Below are positions 53,416 through 61,273 of a stretch of 64,000 nucleotides of DNA, piece after piece. The stretch is taken from positions 1-64,000 of the forward strand of contig CAVRZO010000009.1 of NCBI GenBank assembly GCA_963725615.1, given 5' to 3'. Below the pieces are notes generated by a model. It ran no database searches. It was given only the letters and a program-made list of their open reading frames with translations, and was not told the origin of the DNA. The DNA is from JAIQFF01 sp963725615. Lineage in GTDB: Bacteria; Acidobacteriota; Terriglobia; Terriglobales; Acidobacteriaceae. Every line of letters begins with the position of its first letter. The stretch's first letter is position 1. A program made the translations under genes and the position numbers.

Positions 53416-54018
53416 ATGTTCGATTCTGAGCTTGATAAAGATGTTTCATCGGTCAACGTGAGGCGTCGCGCTTTTCTGGGATTTTCTGTTTCGGCGATTG
53501 CCGGCGCCGCGCTATGGTCGCTGCACAAGCCGCGGGTGATCGAAGCGGCGATGCCGAAGGGCGATCCGGGTGAGGTCACGATTGTGCAGTTTTCCGATTC
53601 CGGGCAGCGGCTGCAAAAAGTCCGTGTTCCCAAGGTGGTGAAGAGCGATGGAGAGTGGCGCAAGCAGTTGTCGCCGGGGCAGTTCGATATCACGCGCCAT
53701 GCGGACACCGAAATCGCCTTCAGCGGAAAGTATTGGAACCTGCACGACCAGGGGCTCTACCGCTGCATCTGCTGCGACAATGCGCTGTTCAGTTCGGCGA
53801 CGAAGTTCGAATCCGGCACCGGTTGGCCCAGCTTCTGGCAGCCGATTGCGGAGGAGAATGTTCGGACCATCAACGATACGAGTTACGGTATGGTGAGGAG
53901 CGCGGTTGCTTGTACTCTGTGTGATGCGCATCTGGGGCATGTGTTCGATGACGGGCCTCAGCCTACCGGGCTTCGCTATTGCATGAATTCGGCTTCTCTC
54001 AAGTTTGTAAAAGCCTAG
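53416..54018 (+). CDS. msrB: Peptide methionine sulfoxide reductase MsrB, Tat-exported
   Basis: This 200-aa enzyme reduces R-methionine sulfoxide. The N-terminus carries a twin-arginine signal (RRRAFLGFSVSAIAGAALW), so it is exported folded. Zinc Cys pairs are in RCICCDNALF and CTLCDAHLGH; the catalytic Cys is in RYCMNSASLKF, and GTGWPSFWQPI lines the substrate pocket. With MsrA it forms an exported pair covering both stereoisomers. Confidence 0.96.
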   Translation: MFDSELDKDVSSVNVRRRAFLGFSVSAIAGAALWSLHKPRVIEAAMPKGDPGEVTIVQFSDSGQRLQKVRVPKVVKSDGEWRKQLSPGQFDITRHADTEIAFSGKYWNLHDQGLYRCICCDNALFSSATKFESGTGWPSFWQPIAEENVRTINDTSYGMVRSAVACTLCDAHLGHVFDDGPQPTGLRYCMNSASLKFVKA

Positions 54019-54040
54019 GTCTGTGCCGGCCCCTGAACAC

Positions 54041-54100
54041 AAGGTCCCTCGACTTGCCTTGTCGCGCTGCGCGACAAAGCTGCGCTCGGGATGACAAGGT
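54041..54100. repeat. GTCATCC-type repeat, inverted copy
   Basis: CAAGGTCCCTCGACTTGCC is followed by TGTCGCGC.TGC.GCGCGACA and GCTCGGGATGAC. The copy is close to the start of the next gene. Confidence 0.6.
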
Positions 54101-54116
54101 AGAATAGAGTTCGCGT

Positions 54117-54566
54117 ATGAATGCCTCTCTTCCTTCGTTTCGTGCTCCCAGCGCGGGTGAGCGCGTCTTCAACCGGATTTTTGGATTTGTCGTGGGTCTC
54201 GGTCTGGGCTTTTCCTACAACTATCTTCTGCAGGTCCGCGGGCGCAAGAGCGGGAAGATTTATTCCACGCCGATTGATCTGCTCGAACTCGGCGGGACGC
54301 GGTTTCTGGTGGCCCCGCGTGGCCGCACGCAGTGGGTGCGCAATGCCGAGGCGGCTGAAGAAGTGACGCTGAAGAGGGGAAGTAAACGGGAAAGGTTCGG
54401 GCTTCGCGCTCTTTCGGACCAGGAGAAGCCGGAAATCCTTAAGGCCTATCTGGATCAGTTCAGGCGCGAAGTTCAGAGGTATTTTCCGGTGCCGGCCGGG
54501 TCGCCGGTGGACGCTTTTCGCGAGCTGGTGCAGAGCTATCCCGCCTTTGAATTGATTCCTCGGTGA
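54117..54566 (+). CDS. Deazaflavin-dependent nitroreductase family protein (DDN/DUF385)
   Basis: This 149-aa split-barrel protein resembles the F420-dependent nitroreductase/quinone reductases of mycobacteria. Family marks are LQVRGRKSGKIYSTPIDLLE and FLVAPRGRTQWVRNAEA. The cofactor is F420 in the best-known members, though some bind flavins or lipids. No F420 synthesis genes occur in the window. It converges with the GATase-like gene, with an inverted repeat (54574-54683) between. Confidence 0.85.
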   Translation: MNASLPSFRAPSAGERVFNRIFGFVVGLGLGFSYNYLLQVRGRKSGKIYSTPIDLLELGGTRFLVAPRGRTQWVRNAEAAEEVTLKRGSKRERFGLRALSDQEKPEILKAYLDQFRREVQRYFPVPAGSPVDAFRELVQSYPAFELIPR

Positions 54567-54573
54567 ACGGGTG

Positions 54574-54683
54574 GGGCGGACACTCCTGTCCGCCGCTTTT
54601 GAAGTTGATTTTTGTCACCGAGGCCAAGCAGATTTCGAGGACTTAGAATCCACGTCAAAGGCGGCGGACAAGAGTGTCCGCCC
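54574..54683. repeat. Inverted GGGCGGACA repeat
   Basis: The arms 54574-54596 and 54660-54683 read GGGCGGACACTC against GAGTGTCCGCCC. It fills the convergent space between the DDN-like and GATase-like genes. Confidence 0.75.
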
Positions 54684-54706
54684 GACACCTGCGCTGGATG
54701 CTTGCC

Positions 54707-54733
54707 GAGGTCTGACGTCCGAGGTCTGACGCC
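54707..54733. repeat. 7-bp-period repeat (GAGGTCT type)
   Basis: GAGGTCT, GACGTCC and GAGGTCT are followed by GACGCC; the same dialect occurs at 16198-16225. Confidence 0.6.
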
Positions 54734-54736
54734 ACT

Positions 54737-55507
54737 TTATTCCAGGACGCTGTCGTCCAGCTTCTTTCTGCCCCAGTCGGCGGCGGCTTGCACGAAGGCT
54801 TGCACCAGGGGGTGGGGCTTGTCGGGTTTGGATGAGAGTTGCGGCTGGAACAACGTCGCAATGTAGAAACGATGGGTGGGCGATTCGATGGCGCGGATCT
54901 CGCCTTGCGGGCCACGCGCCACCACCGGGAACCCCGCTTCCATGGCGGCCCACTCATATTCAGGATTCACTTCGAAATTACAGAAGAATTCTTCGACCAC
55001 CGTGTCCTGCGAATAATACGACTGCAGATAGGAGCCCGGACGCAGGCGGATCTCCGGTATCGGTCCGGAAAGCTTGGGCGCGCCCTTGGCGCGGTCGGGA
55101 ACGGCGCAGGCCACGGGATAAATAACGATGTTTTTCGAGCCGGAATTATTCTCGGCGGTGTCCGCGTCCTTGATGCCCAGTACGTTGCGGACACATTCGA
55201 TCAGGGCATATTGGAATCCACCGCAGGTGCCGAGGAACGGCCAGTCGCGCCGGCGGGCGAATTCGATGCCTTTCAGCATGCCGTCAAAACTCTTGTAGGG
55301 GCTGCCGGGCGCCGCCCAAATTCCGTCATAGCTCTCTAATTTCTTTTCTGCGGCGGGATCCAGGAGGCTCGGGGTGGCGATCCACTCTCCCTCGACCGGC
55401 AAATTGAGTTGCGCGGCGGCGTGCTGGAGCGATTTCTCTACGGCGGGAAGTGTCGGAGACTTGGGATCGTAGTCTCCGAGAATTCCTATGCGGACGGGAT
55501 CGCTCAC
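54737..55507 (-). CDS. CTP synthase C-terminal region-related protein (GATase-like)
   Basis: This 256-aa class I glutamine-amidotransferase-like protein has the nucleophile region GTCGGFQYALIECVRNVLG. The His-Glu part of the triad is replaced: where CTP synthase has FHPE this protein has FQPQ (ATLFQPQLS). I recall the same Gln replacement, as FQPE, in the family named CTP synthase C-terminal region-related (seleno)protein. Some members carry selenocysteine near the position of the Cys in YPVACAVPD. So it is probably not a normal glutaminase. It is convergent with the DDN-like gene. Confidence 0.8.
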   Translation of the reverse strand: MSDPVRIGILGDYDPKSPTLPAVEKSLQHAAAQLNLPVEGEWIATPSLLDPAAEKKLESYDGIWAAPGSPYKSFDGMLKGIEFARRRDWPFLGTCGGFQYALIECVRNVLGIKDADTAENNSGSKNIVIYPVACAVPDRAKGAPKLSGPIPEIRLRPGSYLQSYYSQDTVVEEFFCNFEVNPEYEWAAMEAGFPVVARGPQGEIRAIESPTHRFYIATLFQPQLSSKPDKPHPLVQAFVQAAADWGRKKLDDSVLE

Positions 55508-55579
55508 TTAGCTATTTTAGTGGAGAAGTTCAGGAGTGCGGGGCGTGGGAGGTGAGAAGGCTGGTGCACTCGCGAGATC

Positions 55580-55608
55580 GGCGTCAGATCTCGGACGTCA
55601 GACCCCGG
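55580..55608. repeat. 7-bp-period repeat (GACGTCA type)
   Basis: Heptads GGCGTCA, GATCTCG, GACGTCA and GACCCCG lie between the GATase-like and kynureninase-like genes. Confidence 0.55.
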
Positions 55609-55615
55609 CACGAAC

Positions 55616-55665
55616 CGTGTGGGAACGGGTCTCTGACCCGTCCAGGTCGAGCGAAGCTCGACAAG
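55616..55665. repeat. ACGGGTC hairpin plus GAGCGAAGCTC hairpin
   Basis: ACGGGTC.TCT.GACCCGT is followed by GGTCGAGCGAAGCTCGAC. Compared with 39173-39231 the second stem changes C-G to T-A on both sides. Confidence 0.75.
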
Positions 55666-55676
55666 TTCTGCTGGTC

Positions 55677-56843
55677 CTATTTCGTGGGGACCGATCTTTC
55701 TTTCAGGATTTCTTCGACCGCGGCGATTGCCGTTTCCAGTTCTTCATCTTTGCTGTAGAAGTGCGGAGACATCCGGACACCGGCTTTGGGGCGATAGTCG
55801 ACCAGGATGTCCCGCTTGAGCAGTTCACCGCAGACCGCCTCGGCGTCGGGCATGTCGATCGAGACTGTTCCGCCGCGGTGTTCTGGATTGCGAGGGGAAT
55901 TCACGCGCCACCCGTGTGCCGAGGCCAGTTCGATCAATCGGGAAGTCTGCCGTTTCGACTTCTCCCGGATTCGATCAATGCCGACTTCGGCGATGATCTT
56001 CAGTCCGGGACGCGCCGCTTCCAACGCCGGGATGTGAGAAGTGCCGTTCATGAAGCGAAACGGCGGGTCGCTGTAGCGAGTGGGTCCAATTTCGAAGGCG
56101 AAGGGGTTCTGGTGAGCAAACCAGCCAGTGAATTTTGGCTGCAGCTTTCGGCCCAGGTCCGGACGGACATATAGATAGCCGACGCCCGGACCGCCACAGA
56201 GCCATTTCAAAACGCCGCCACAGGCAAAGTCGACATCGAGCGCTTGCACATCCACCGGCACTGTGCCCAGGGACTGAAAGGTGTCGAGTACGACGTGTGC
56301 GCCGACTTTGTGAGCTTTCTCGATGATGGCCTTCGCATCCTGAATGTACGAGCTGCGAAAGATTACGTGCGATACCGGAACCAGTAAGGTCTGTTCATCA
56401 ATCGCGTCTAGCAGGCGCTCGATGGGGACCGTGATTCCGTCGTCGGTCTTGACCATGTGCACCCGGGCGCCGTATGCCTGTTGTGCTTCCCAGAAGTACA
56501 TCACCGAGGGGAAGTTCAAGTCGCTGTACACCACTTTGTTGCGTTTACCCGAGAAATCGAAGCACGAAGCAACGACCGCCTGGCAGGTGGTGACATTCTG
56601 ATGGGTGGAGACCGAGCCTTGCGGAGCGTTCATCAGCGCGCCAATCTCGTCGCCCACTTGCGCCGCCAGCATCCACCATCGTTCCTCCCATGCCCGCACG
56701 CCGCGCGTGGCCCAGATGTCGGCGTAACCTTTCATGGCGTCGTAAACGCCTTGCGGCATGGCTCCCAGCGAATTGCTGATCAGATACGTGGTTCGTTCCA
56801 GGATAGGGAACTGGGAACGATAGCGGAGAAGTTCATCAGCCAT
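55677..56843 (-). CDS. PLP-dependent aminotransferase class V, kynureninase-like
   Basis: This 388-aa protein has a kynureninase/cysteine-desulfurase fold. The PLP lysine lies in FACGGVLKWLCGGPGVGYLY; VVLDTFQSLGTVPVDV supplies the Asp that binds the pyridine ring. SHVIFRSSYIQD and SVSTHQNVTTCQAVV line the active site. It may act on kynurenine, cysteine or another amino acid. ATG 56843 is preferred to an upstream start that reads inverted-repeat DNA. The 5' neighbour is an amino-acid permease on the same strand. Confidence 0.85.
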   Translation of the reverse strand: MADELLRYRSQFPILERTTYLISNSLGAMPQGVYDAMKGYADIWATRGVRAWEERWWMLAAQVGDEIGALMNAPQGSVSTHQNVTTCQAVVASCFDFSGKRNKVVYSDLNFPSVMYFWEAQQAYGARVHMVKTDDGITVPIERLLDAIDEQTLLVPVSHVIFRSSYIQDAKAIIEKAHKVGAHVVLDTFQSLGTVPVDVQALDVDFACGGVLKWLCGGPGVGYLYVRPDLGRKLQPKFTGWFAHQNPFAFEIGPTRYSDPPFRFMNGTSHIPALEAARPGLKIIAEVGIDRIREKSKRQTSRLIELASAHGWRVNSPRNPEHRGGTVSIDMPDAEAVCGELLKRDILVDYRPKAGVRMSPHFYSKDEELETAIAAVEEILKERSVPTK

Positions 56844-56868
56844 GCGGATATTGTACGTCCGAGGCCCA

Positions 56869-56944
56869 ATGTAGGCGCGAGCGTCCCGCTCGTGCTCCTG
56901 CACCACGAACGCTGCCGCACGAGCGGGACGCTCGCGCCTACATT
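56869..56944. repeat. 28-bp perfect inverted repeat
   Basis: 56869-56896 is the exact inverse of 56917-56944 (AATGTAGGCGCGAGCG... against ...CGCTCGCGCCTACATT). The right arm supplies the last codons and stop of the amino-acid permease. Confidence 0.85.
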
Positions 56945-58293
56945 GAGCGAAGGTTCCTCTTTAGCAGGAAATAGGCCGCGGTCAGGACGACCATATATAC
57001 GGTGCCGCTGATCAACGTCAGGTGAGAAGCCCATCCGGTCTCGAGAAGCGCCACGATAATGAGCACGAAGCCCAGCGCTGATCCCCACGCCCCGAGCGGA
57101 GAGCGCATGGGCAATGCAGCCAGTTGGCTCGCCGATAGCTGCTTACGGAAACTGACGTGCGCGGCCAGTGAAACCAGCCAAGCCAGCAGCATTCCCACCA
57201 GCGCCGCGCCAAGAATCGAGACGAAGGCGTTCTTCGGCGCCCACTTCTCCAGCACCAGCGCGACCACGATACCGTAGGACGAAGCCAGCAGAGCGGGTTT
57301 CGGAGATCCCGACGCACTGAGCCGTCCCAGAACCGCTGGAGCCCATCCCGTTCGCGCCAGGGAAAACAGGACGCGCGAAGCGGCATAGAGCGCTCCGTTC
57401 GCTCCTGAGAGCGCTGCCGTAAGGATCACGAACGTCATGATGTGCGATGCAGCCGGGATGTGAGCGTGGCGAAACACGGTGACGAACGGGCTCTCCGTAA
57501 CGCCAGCGCGGTTCCACGGCATCACTCCGACCAGGATAACGATCGCGCCCAGGTAGACCGAAGCCAACACTGCGAAAGTCTGTTTGATGGCGCGCGGAAT
57601 TTCCTCTGCCGAGCGCGACTCTCCGGTGGTGATGGCGACAAATTCAAGTCCGCCAAATGTATAGAGAGCGAAGCCCATGGCCAGCAACGGAGCCAACGCG
57701 CCTCGCGGCAGGAACCCGCCCTGTGTTGTATATTGCGGCGCGACCCGGCCGCTCAGCAACAGCCCTGCCCCCAGCAGAACGAAAGCGGCGATGGTTGCGA
57801 CTTTGATCATGGCGAACCAGTATTCAAAGCGGGCGTAGTTGCCCACGCTGCGAAGATTGATCAGCAGCAGCAAGACAGAAAAAAGCAGCACCCATACCAC
57901 AGCCGGAACGGACTGGAACCAATAAGTAAGGTAGGTGGCGGAGGCGATGAGTTCCGCGCCGATGGAAATTGAGATGGCCGCCCAGTATCCGGCTCGAGCG
58001 ATAAATCCCGCCCATGGGTTCAGGTAGAGATCGCCATAGACTCCGAACGAGCCGGCCGCGGGATGCATGCTTGAGAGTTCACCCAGGGCCAGGGTCACGG
58101 TCAAAGTGATAAATGCCGCCAGGATGAAACTTAGGATCACTCCCGGCCCGGCGATTTCGAGCGCGGCTGCCGAGCCCAGCAACAATCCAGTCCCGATAGA
58201 CCCGCCCACGGCGACCATCGCCATCTGGCCTGCGCTCAGCTGGTGGCGAAGTCCGCGCTCTTCGCCCTCTGCTGACATCGGTTCTTCCGGCAT
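56938..58293 (-). CDS. Amino acid permease (APC family)
   Basis: This 451-aa integral membrane transporter has about 12 hydrophobic helices. The first reads MVAVGGSIGTGLLLGSAAAL (the APC motif). The loop GFALYTFGGLEFVAITTGES, with RSAEEIPRAIKQTF, matches amino-acid/polyamine antiporters such as GabP or LysP. The C-terminus is short (LLKRNLRSM). ATG 58293 (MPEEPMSAEGEERG) is preferred over an upstream in-frame ATG. Its likely substrate is a neutral or aromatic amino acid, in keeping with the kynureninase-like neighbour. Confidence 0.93.
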   Translation of the reverse strand: MPEEPMSAEGEERGLRHQLSAGQMAMVAVGGSIGTGLLLGSAAALEIAGPGVILSFILAAFITLTVTLALGELSSMHPAAGSFGVYGDLYLNPWAGFIARAGYWAAISISIGAELIASATYLTYWFQSVPAVVWVLLFSVLLLLINLRSVGNYARFEYWFAMIKVATIAAFVLLGAGLLLSGRVAPQYTTQGGFLPRGALAPLLAMGFALYTFGGLEFVAITTGESRSAEEIPRAIKQTFAVLASVYLGAIVILVGVMPWNRAGVTESPFVTVFRHAHIPAASHIMTFVILTAALSGANGALYAASRVLFSLARTGWAPAVLGRLSASGSPKPALLASSYGIVVALVLEKWAPKNAFVSILGAALVGMLLAWLVSLAAHVSFRKQLSASQLAALPMRSPLGAWGSALGFVLIIVALLETGWASHLTLISGTVYMVVLTAAYFLLKRNLRSM

Positions 58294-58438
58294 CCGGCAC
58301 TTATACCGGAAACACTTTTTCTGCCAAAGAAATATTCGCGTGACTTTCGTAATCTCCGCAGTCCCGACTTCGTTGCTGCTGCGAGTACCGCCCCCTAAAA
58401 TCTCACTTGGGTTACTACGTACGTTACCCGTGTCTCTC

Positions 58439-61015
58439 ATGCCAGATCCGACCAAGCGAATGGACCGAGCCGAGATCGCGCGCCGAGTCGAGCGCGCTGA
58501 AAAGCTGTTGCAAAAAGGCAAGACCGGCGAGGCCCTCGACGAGTACATGCAGGTGCTGGCCGACGACCCGCAAAATGACAATGTGCGGCAGATGGCAGCC
58601 GATATCTGCCTTTCGTTGCAACGCACTGCGGAGGCGGTGAAGCTGCTGGGTGACTTGTTTGAGCGTCAGATCGCGGCTGGAGAGAACACTCGCGCCAGCC
58701 TGACCTACAAGAAACTGGCCCGGTACACGGTTCCAACCAGCATCCAGAGAATGCACTTCGGGCAGATCCTTGAAACCTCGAATCGGAAACTCGCGCTTGA
58801 GACTTACGAGAGCGCTCTGGAAGACCTGAGCAAGAACGGACGCCAGCAAGACTGTCTGATGGTCCTGAAGCGCCTGGTGGCGCTCGAGCCGGCGGAACGA
58901 AACTTCCTGCGTTTGGGGGAACTCAGCTCGCAAACCGGAGATAAAGAAGGAGCAGCGGCGGCTTTTCTCAAGCTGGCAGAGATAACGGAAGCCTCCGGTG
59001 CCAACGCCGCCCAATGGTTCGAACGTGCCTATACCGAAGACCCCGGCGACACGAAGGCGGCTCTGAGCTATGGCAAGAACCTGATCGCGCAGGGCCAGGT
59101 CGGGGCGGCCATTTTTGTGCTGGAGCCACTGGCCAAGGCGCAGGACGCGAGCCTGGAAACGCGCGAGAGCTATGTCAACGCGCTGCTGTCCGCGAATCGC
59201 CTGACTGACGCCGAGCCGCTGGTCTGGCAACTTTTTCAGCAGAACCCTTCCCGCCAGCAAGAGGTGGTTGACCTTATCGGATTGCTGGTCGACGCGCAGC
59301 AGGATGCTGAGGCAGTCGCGCTGGCCCGCAAGCTCGAGCAGTTTCAGCGCAACAAGGGCGACCGTCGCGCTTTTGTCGCAATGTTGCAGGATGTAGCCGC
59401 CAAGCATCGTGGCTCGCCCGACCTGCTGGAGTTCATGAGCGAGCTGTTCAACGCCTCCAACCGGGAAGGCGACTACTGTCAGACTCTGCTCAAGCTCTTC
59501 GATCTGCACTGCGGCATGGGTAACTACGCCAAGGCCGCCGAATGCCTGGATCGCGCCGCCGATGTGGACGCTTACGAGCCCGGCCACCAGAAGCGCCTGG
59601 AAATGCTGCGCGGCAAGATTGACGAAAACCGCTTCAAGGTCATCGCCTCGCGCTTCACCAGCATGGCGAAGACATCGTCTGAACCGGTCAAAACCGAAGG
59701 GCCGACTCTGGGCGCCGCTGCCTTGCAGGATCTCATGCTGCAGGCTGAAATCCTGGTTCAGTACGGAATGCGGTCCAAGGCGATCGAACGTCTGCAACGC
59801 ATTCAGGAACTTTTCCCGCGCGAAGAAGAGCGCAATCAGGACCTGCAGCAGTTGTACCTGGCTGCGGGCATGACGCCCCATCACTCCGATTCAGCTCCTC
59901 ATCCGCCCGCGAATTCCACGGCGAAAGCGGCTCCGGCGGCTGCGCCGTCGCCGGCGCGCCCGGCTGCGCCGGCGGAATCCGCCGACGTCAACAGCTTCAC
60001 GAAAGTGGCGGACATCACACGCAAGCTTTACCGGCAGACCAATGCCGATGCCGTCATGTCCACCGCCGTCGCTGAAATCGGTGCGCAGTGGAAGATCAGC
60101 CGCTGCATCGTGGCCACGCGCAAGCCGGGGATGGTGCCCAGCGCGGTCAAGGAGTACCTCGGCGAAGGCGTCAAAGCCGGGGACGCGCAGGCCCTGAGCA
60201 GGCTGGTCACAGCGGTTCAGGATGCCGCCATCAGCCAGGGCACATTGACCCTTGCCGACGCTCCCGCCGCGCCGGAGTTGCAGGAGATTCGTGAAGTCCT
60301 GGTGGAGTTGGGGATCACGTCACTGCTGGCGCTGCCGCTCAGCGATGGTCAGGACCAAATGGGTGTGCTCCTGCTCGCGCAAAACACAGCCCGAGGCTGG
60401 CACTCCGCCGATGTCGTCGTGCTCAAGACCATCAGCGAGCAGATTGTGATTGCGCTCACCAACGCCGGGCTGCGCCGCCTGGTCAAGAGTCTGTCAGTCA
60501 CCGATGAGCAGTCGGGATTGCTCAAGCGGGCTTCCTACCTCGATCTCCTGATGGCGGAGACGCGACGCGCCGTCCAGCAGAGCACTCCGGTCACGGTGAC
60601 GTTGATGCAGTTCGGCAAAAGCTCAGCCATGATGAAGGAGCACGGAGAAAAAGCTGTCGAAGCCGCCATGCAGCAGATTGGACAGCTCTTTGCCGCTAAC
60701 ATCCGACAGAATGACCTCGCCTTCCGCTACGAGAAGACCACGATCGCGCTGGTTCTCGGGGAAACTGGGGAGAAGGAAGCGCTGATGGCGATCGAGAAAC
60801 TGCGTAAGTTGCTCGCGGAAGTAAAATTATCCGACGAGATTGTTCCCTTCAGCGCGGGGCTGGCCGAAGCCGTTGTGCGGCAGCAGTTCGATCCCGTGGA
60901 TATCGTTACCGAGGTCATTAATCGCGCCGACAAGGCCCTCGATGCGGCGGTGGCCCAGGGCATGGGCCGCATCGTCAGTCTGGCCGCTTCAGTGGCCGCG
61001 GCAGCGGTCGCGTAA
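58439..61015 (+). CDS. TPR-GAF protein with degenerate GGDEF domain
   Basis: This is an 858-aa protein. Residues about 1-470 are TPR-like helical repeats (QKGKTGEALDEYMQVLADDP and relatives). An Ala/Pro-rich linker sits at 480-515. A GAF domain (about 520-680) lacks the cysteines of the other GAFs. Residues about 685-848 resemble GGDEF, but the catalytic segment reads NDLAFRYEKTTIALVL where GGDEF would be. It is therefore probably catalytically dead and may bind nucleotide or partners. ATG 58439 is preferred; upstream frame is antisense to the permease. It is divergent from the permease with 145 nt between. Confidence 0.88.
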   Translation: MPDPTKRMDRAEIARRVERAEKLLQKGKTGEALDEYMQVLADDPQNDNVRQMAADICLSLQRTAEAVKLLGDLFERQIAAGENTRASLTYKKLARYTVPTSIQRMHFGQILETSNRKLALETYESALEDLSKNGRQQDCLMVLKRLVALEPAERNFLRLGELSSQTGDKEGAAAAFLKLAEITEASGANAAQWFERAYTEDPGDTKAALSYGKNLIAQGQVGAAIFVLEPLAKAQDASLETRESYVNALLSANRLTDAEPLVWQLFQQNPSRQQEVVDLIGLLVDAQQDAEAVALARKLEQFQRNKGDRRAFVAMLQDVAAKHRGSPDLLEFMSELFNASNREGDYCQTLLKLFDLHCGMGNYAKAAECLDRAADVDAYEPGHQKRLEMLRGKIDENRFKVIASRFTSMAKTSSEPVKTEGPTLGAAALQDLMLQAEILVQYGMRSKAIERLQRIQELFPREEERNQDLQQLYLAAGMTPHHSDSAPHPPANSTAKAAPAAAPSPARPAAPAESADVNSFTKVADITRKLYRQTNADAVMSTAVAEIGAQWKISRCIVATRKPGMVPSAVKEYLGEGVKAGDAQALSRLVTAVQDAAISQGTLTLADAPAAPELQEIREVLVELGITSLLALPLSDGQDQMGVLLLAQNTARGWHSADVVVLKTISEQIVIALTNAGLRRLVKSLSVTDEQSGLLKRASYLDLLMAETRRAVQQSTPVTVTLMQFGKSSAMMKEHGEKAVEAAMQQIGQLFAANIRQNDLAFRYEKTTIALVLGETGEKEALMAIEKLRKLLAEVKLSDEIVPFSAGLAEAVVRQQFDPVDIVTEVINRADKALDAAVAQGMGRIVSLAASVAAAAVA

Positions 61016-61039
61016 CTAACGCAATCCTGTGACTGCCTT

Positions 61040-61158
61040 CCTTTGCGACCTTTGCGGTCCCCTTTGCGTCCTCTGCGGTTCAAGATTCTTAGACGATTGA
61101 CGCGAGGTCAACCCCATTACCGCAAAGGACGCAAAGGGGACCGCAAAGGTCGCAAAGG
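61040..61158. repeat. Inverted 7-bp-period repeat (CTTTGCG type)
   Basis: 61040-61079 and 61119-61158 are inverse to each other over 40 bp with one mismatch. Each arm is built from CTTTGCG/CGCAAAG heptads. The rest of the 258-nt gap before the thiolase has no clear feature. Confidence 0.85.
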
Positions 61159-61273
61159 AAAACTCCTAGCTCGTGCACGCTTGTGGCCGGGAGCGCATCC
61201 CCGCTGATAGACTAACCACCTTGATCGCTGCAGGTAGAACCCGTCTGATTCTAAAGAGCATCAGGAAAAACAT

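Noticed and set aside
58067..58438. N-terminal extension of the TPR-GAF protein
   Set aside because: It is the antisense of the permease gene; the family-like start is at 58439.
61040..61158. CRISPR-like array
   Set aside because: The units are 7 bp in direct runs with no unique spacers and no cas genes; it is a heptad inverted repeat.
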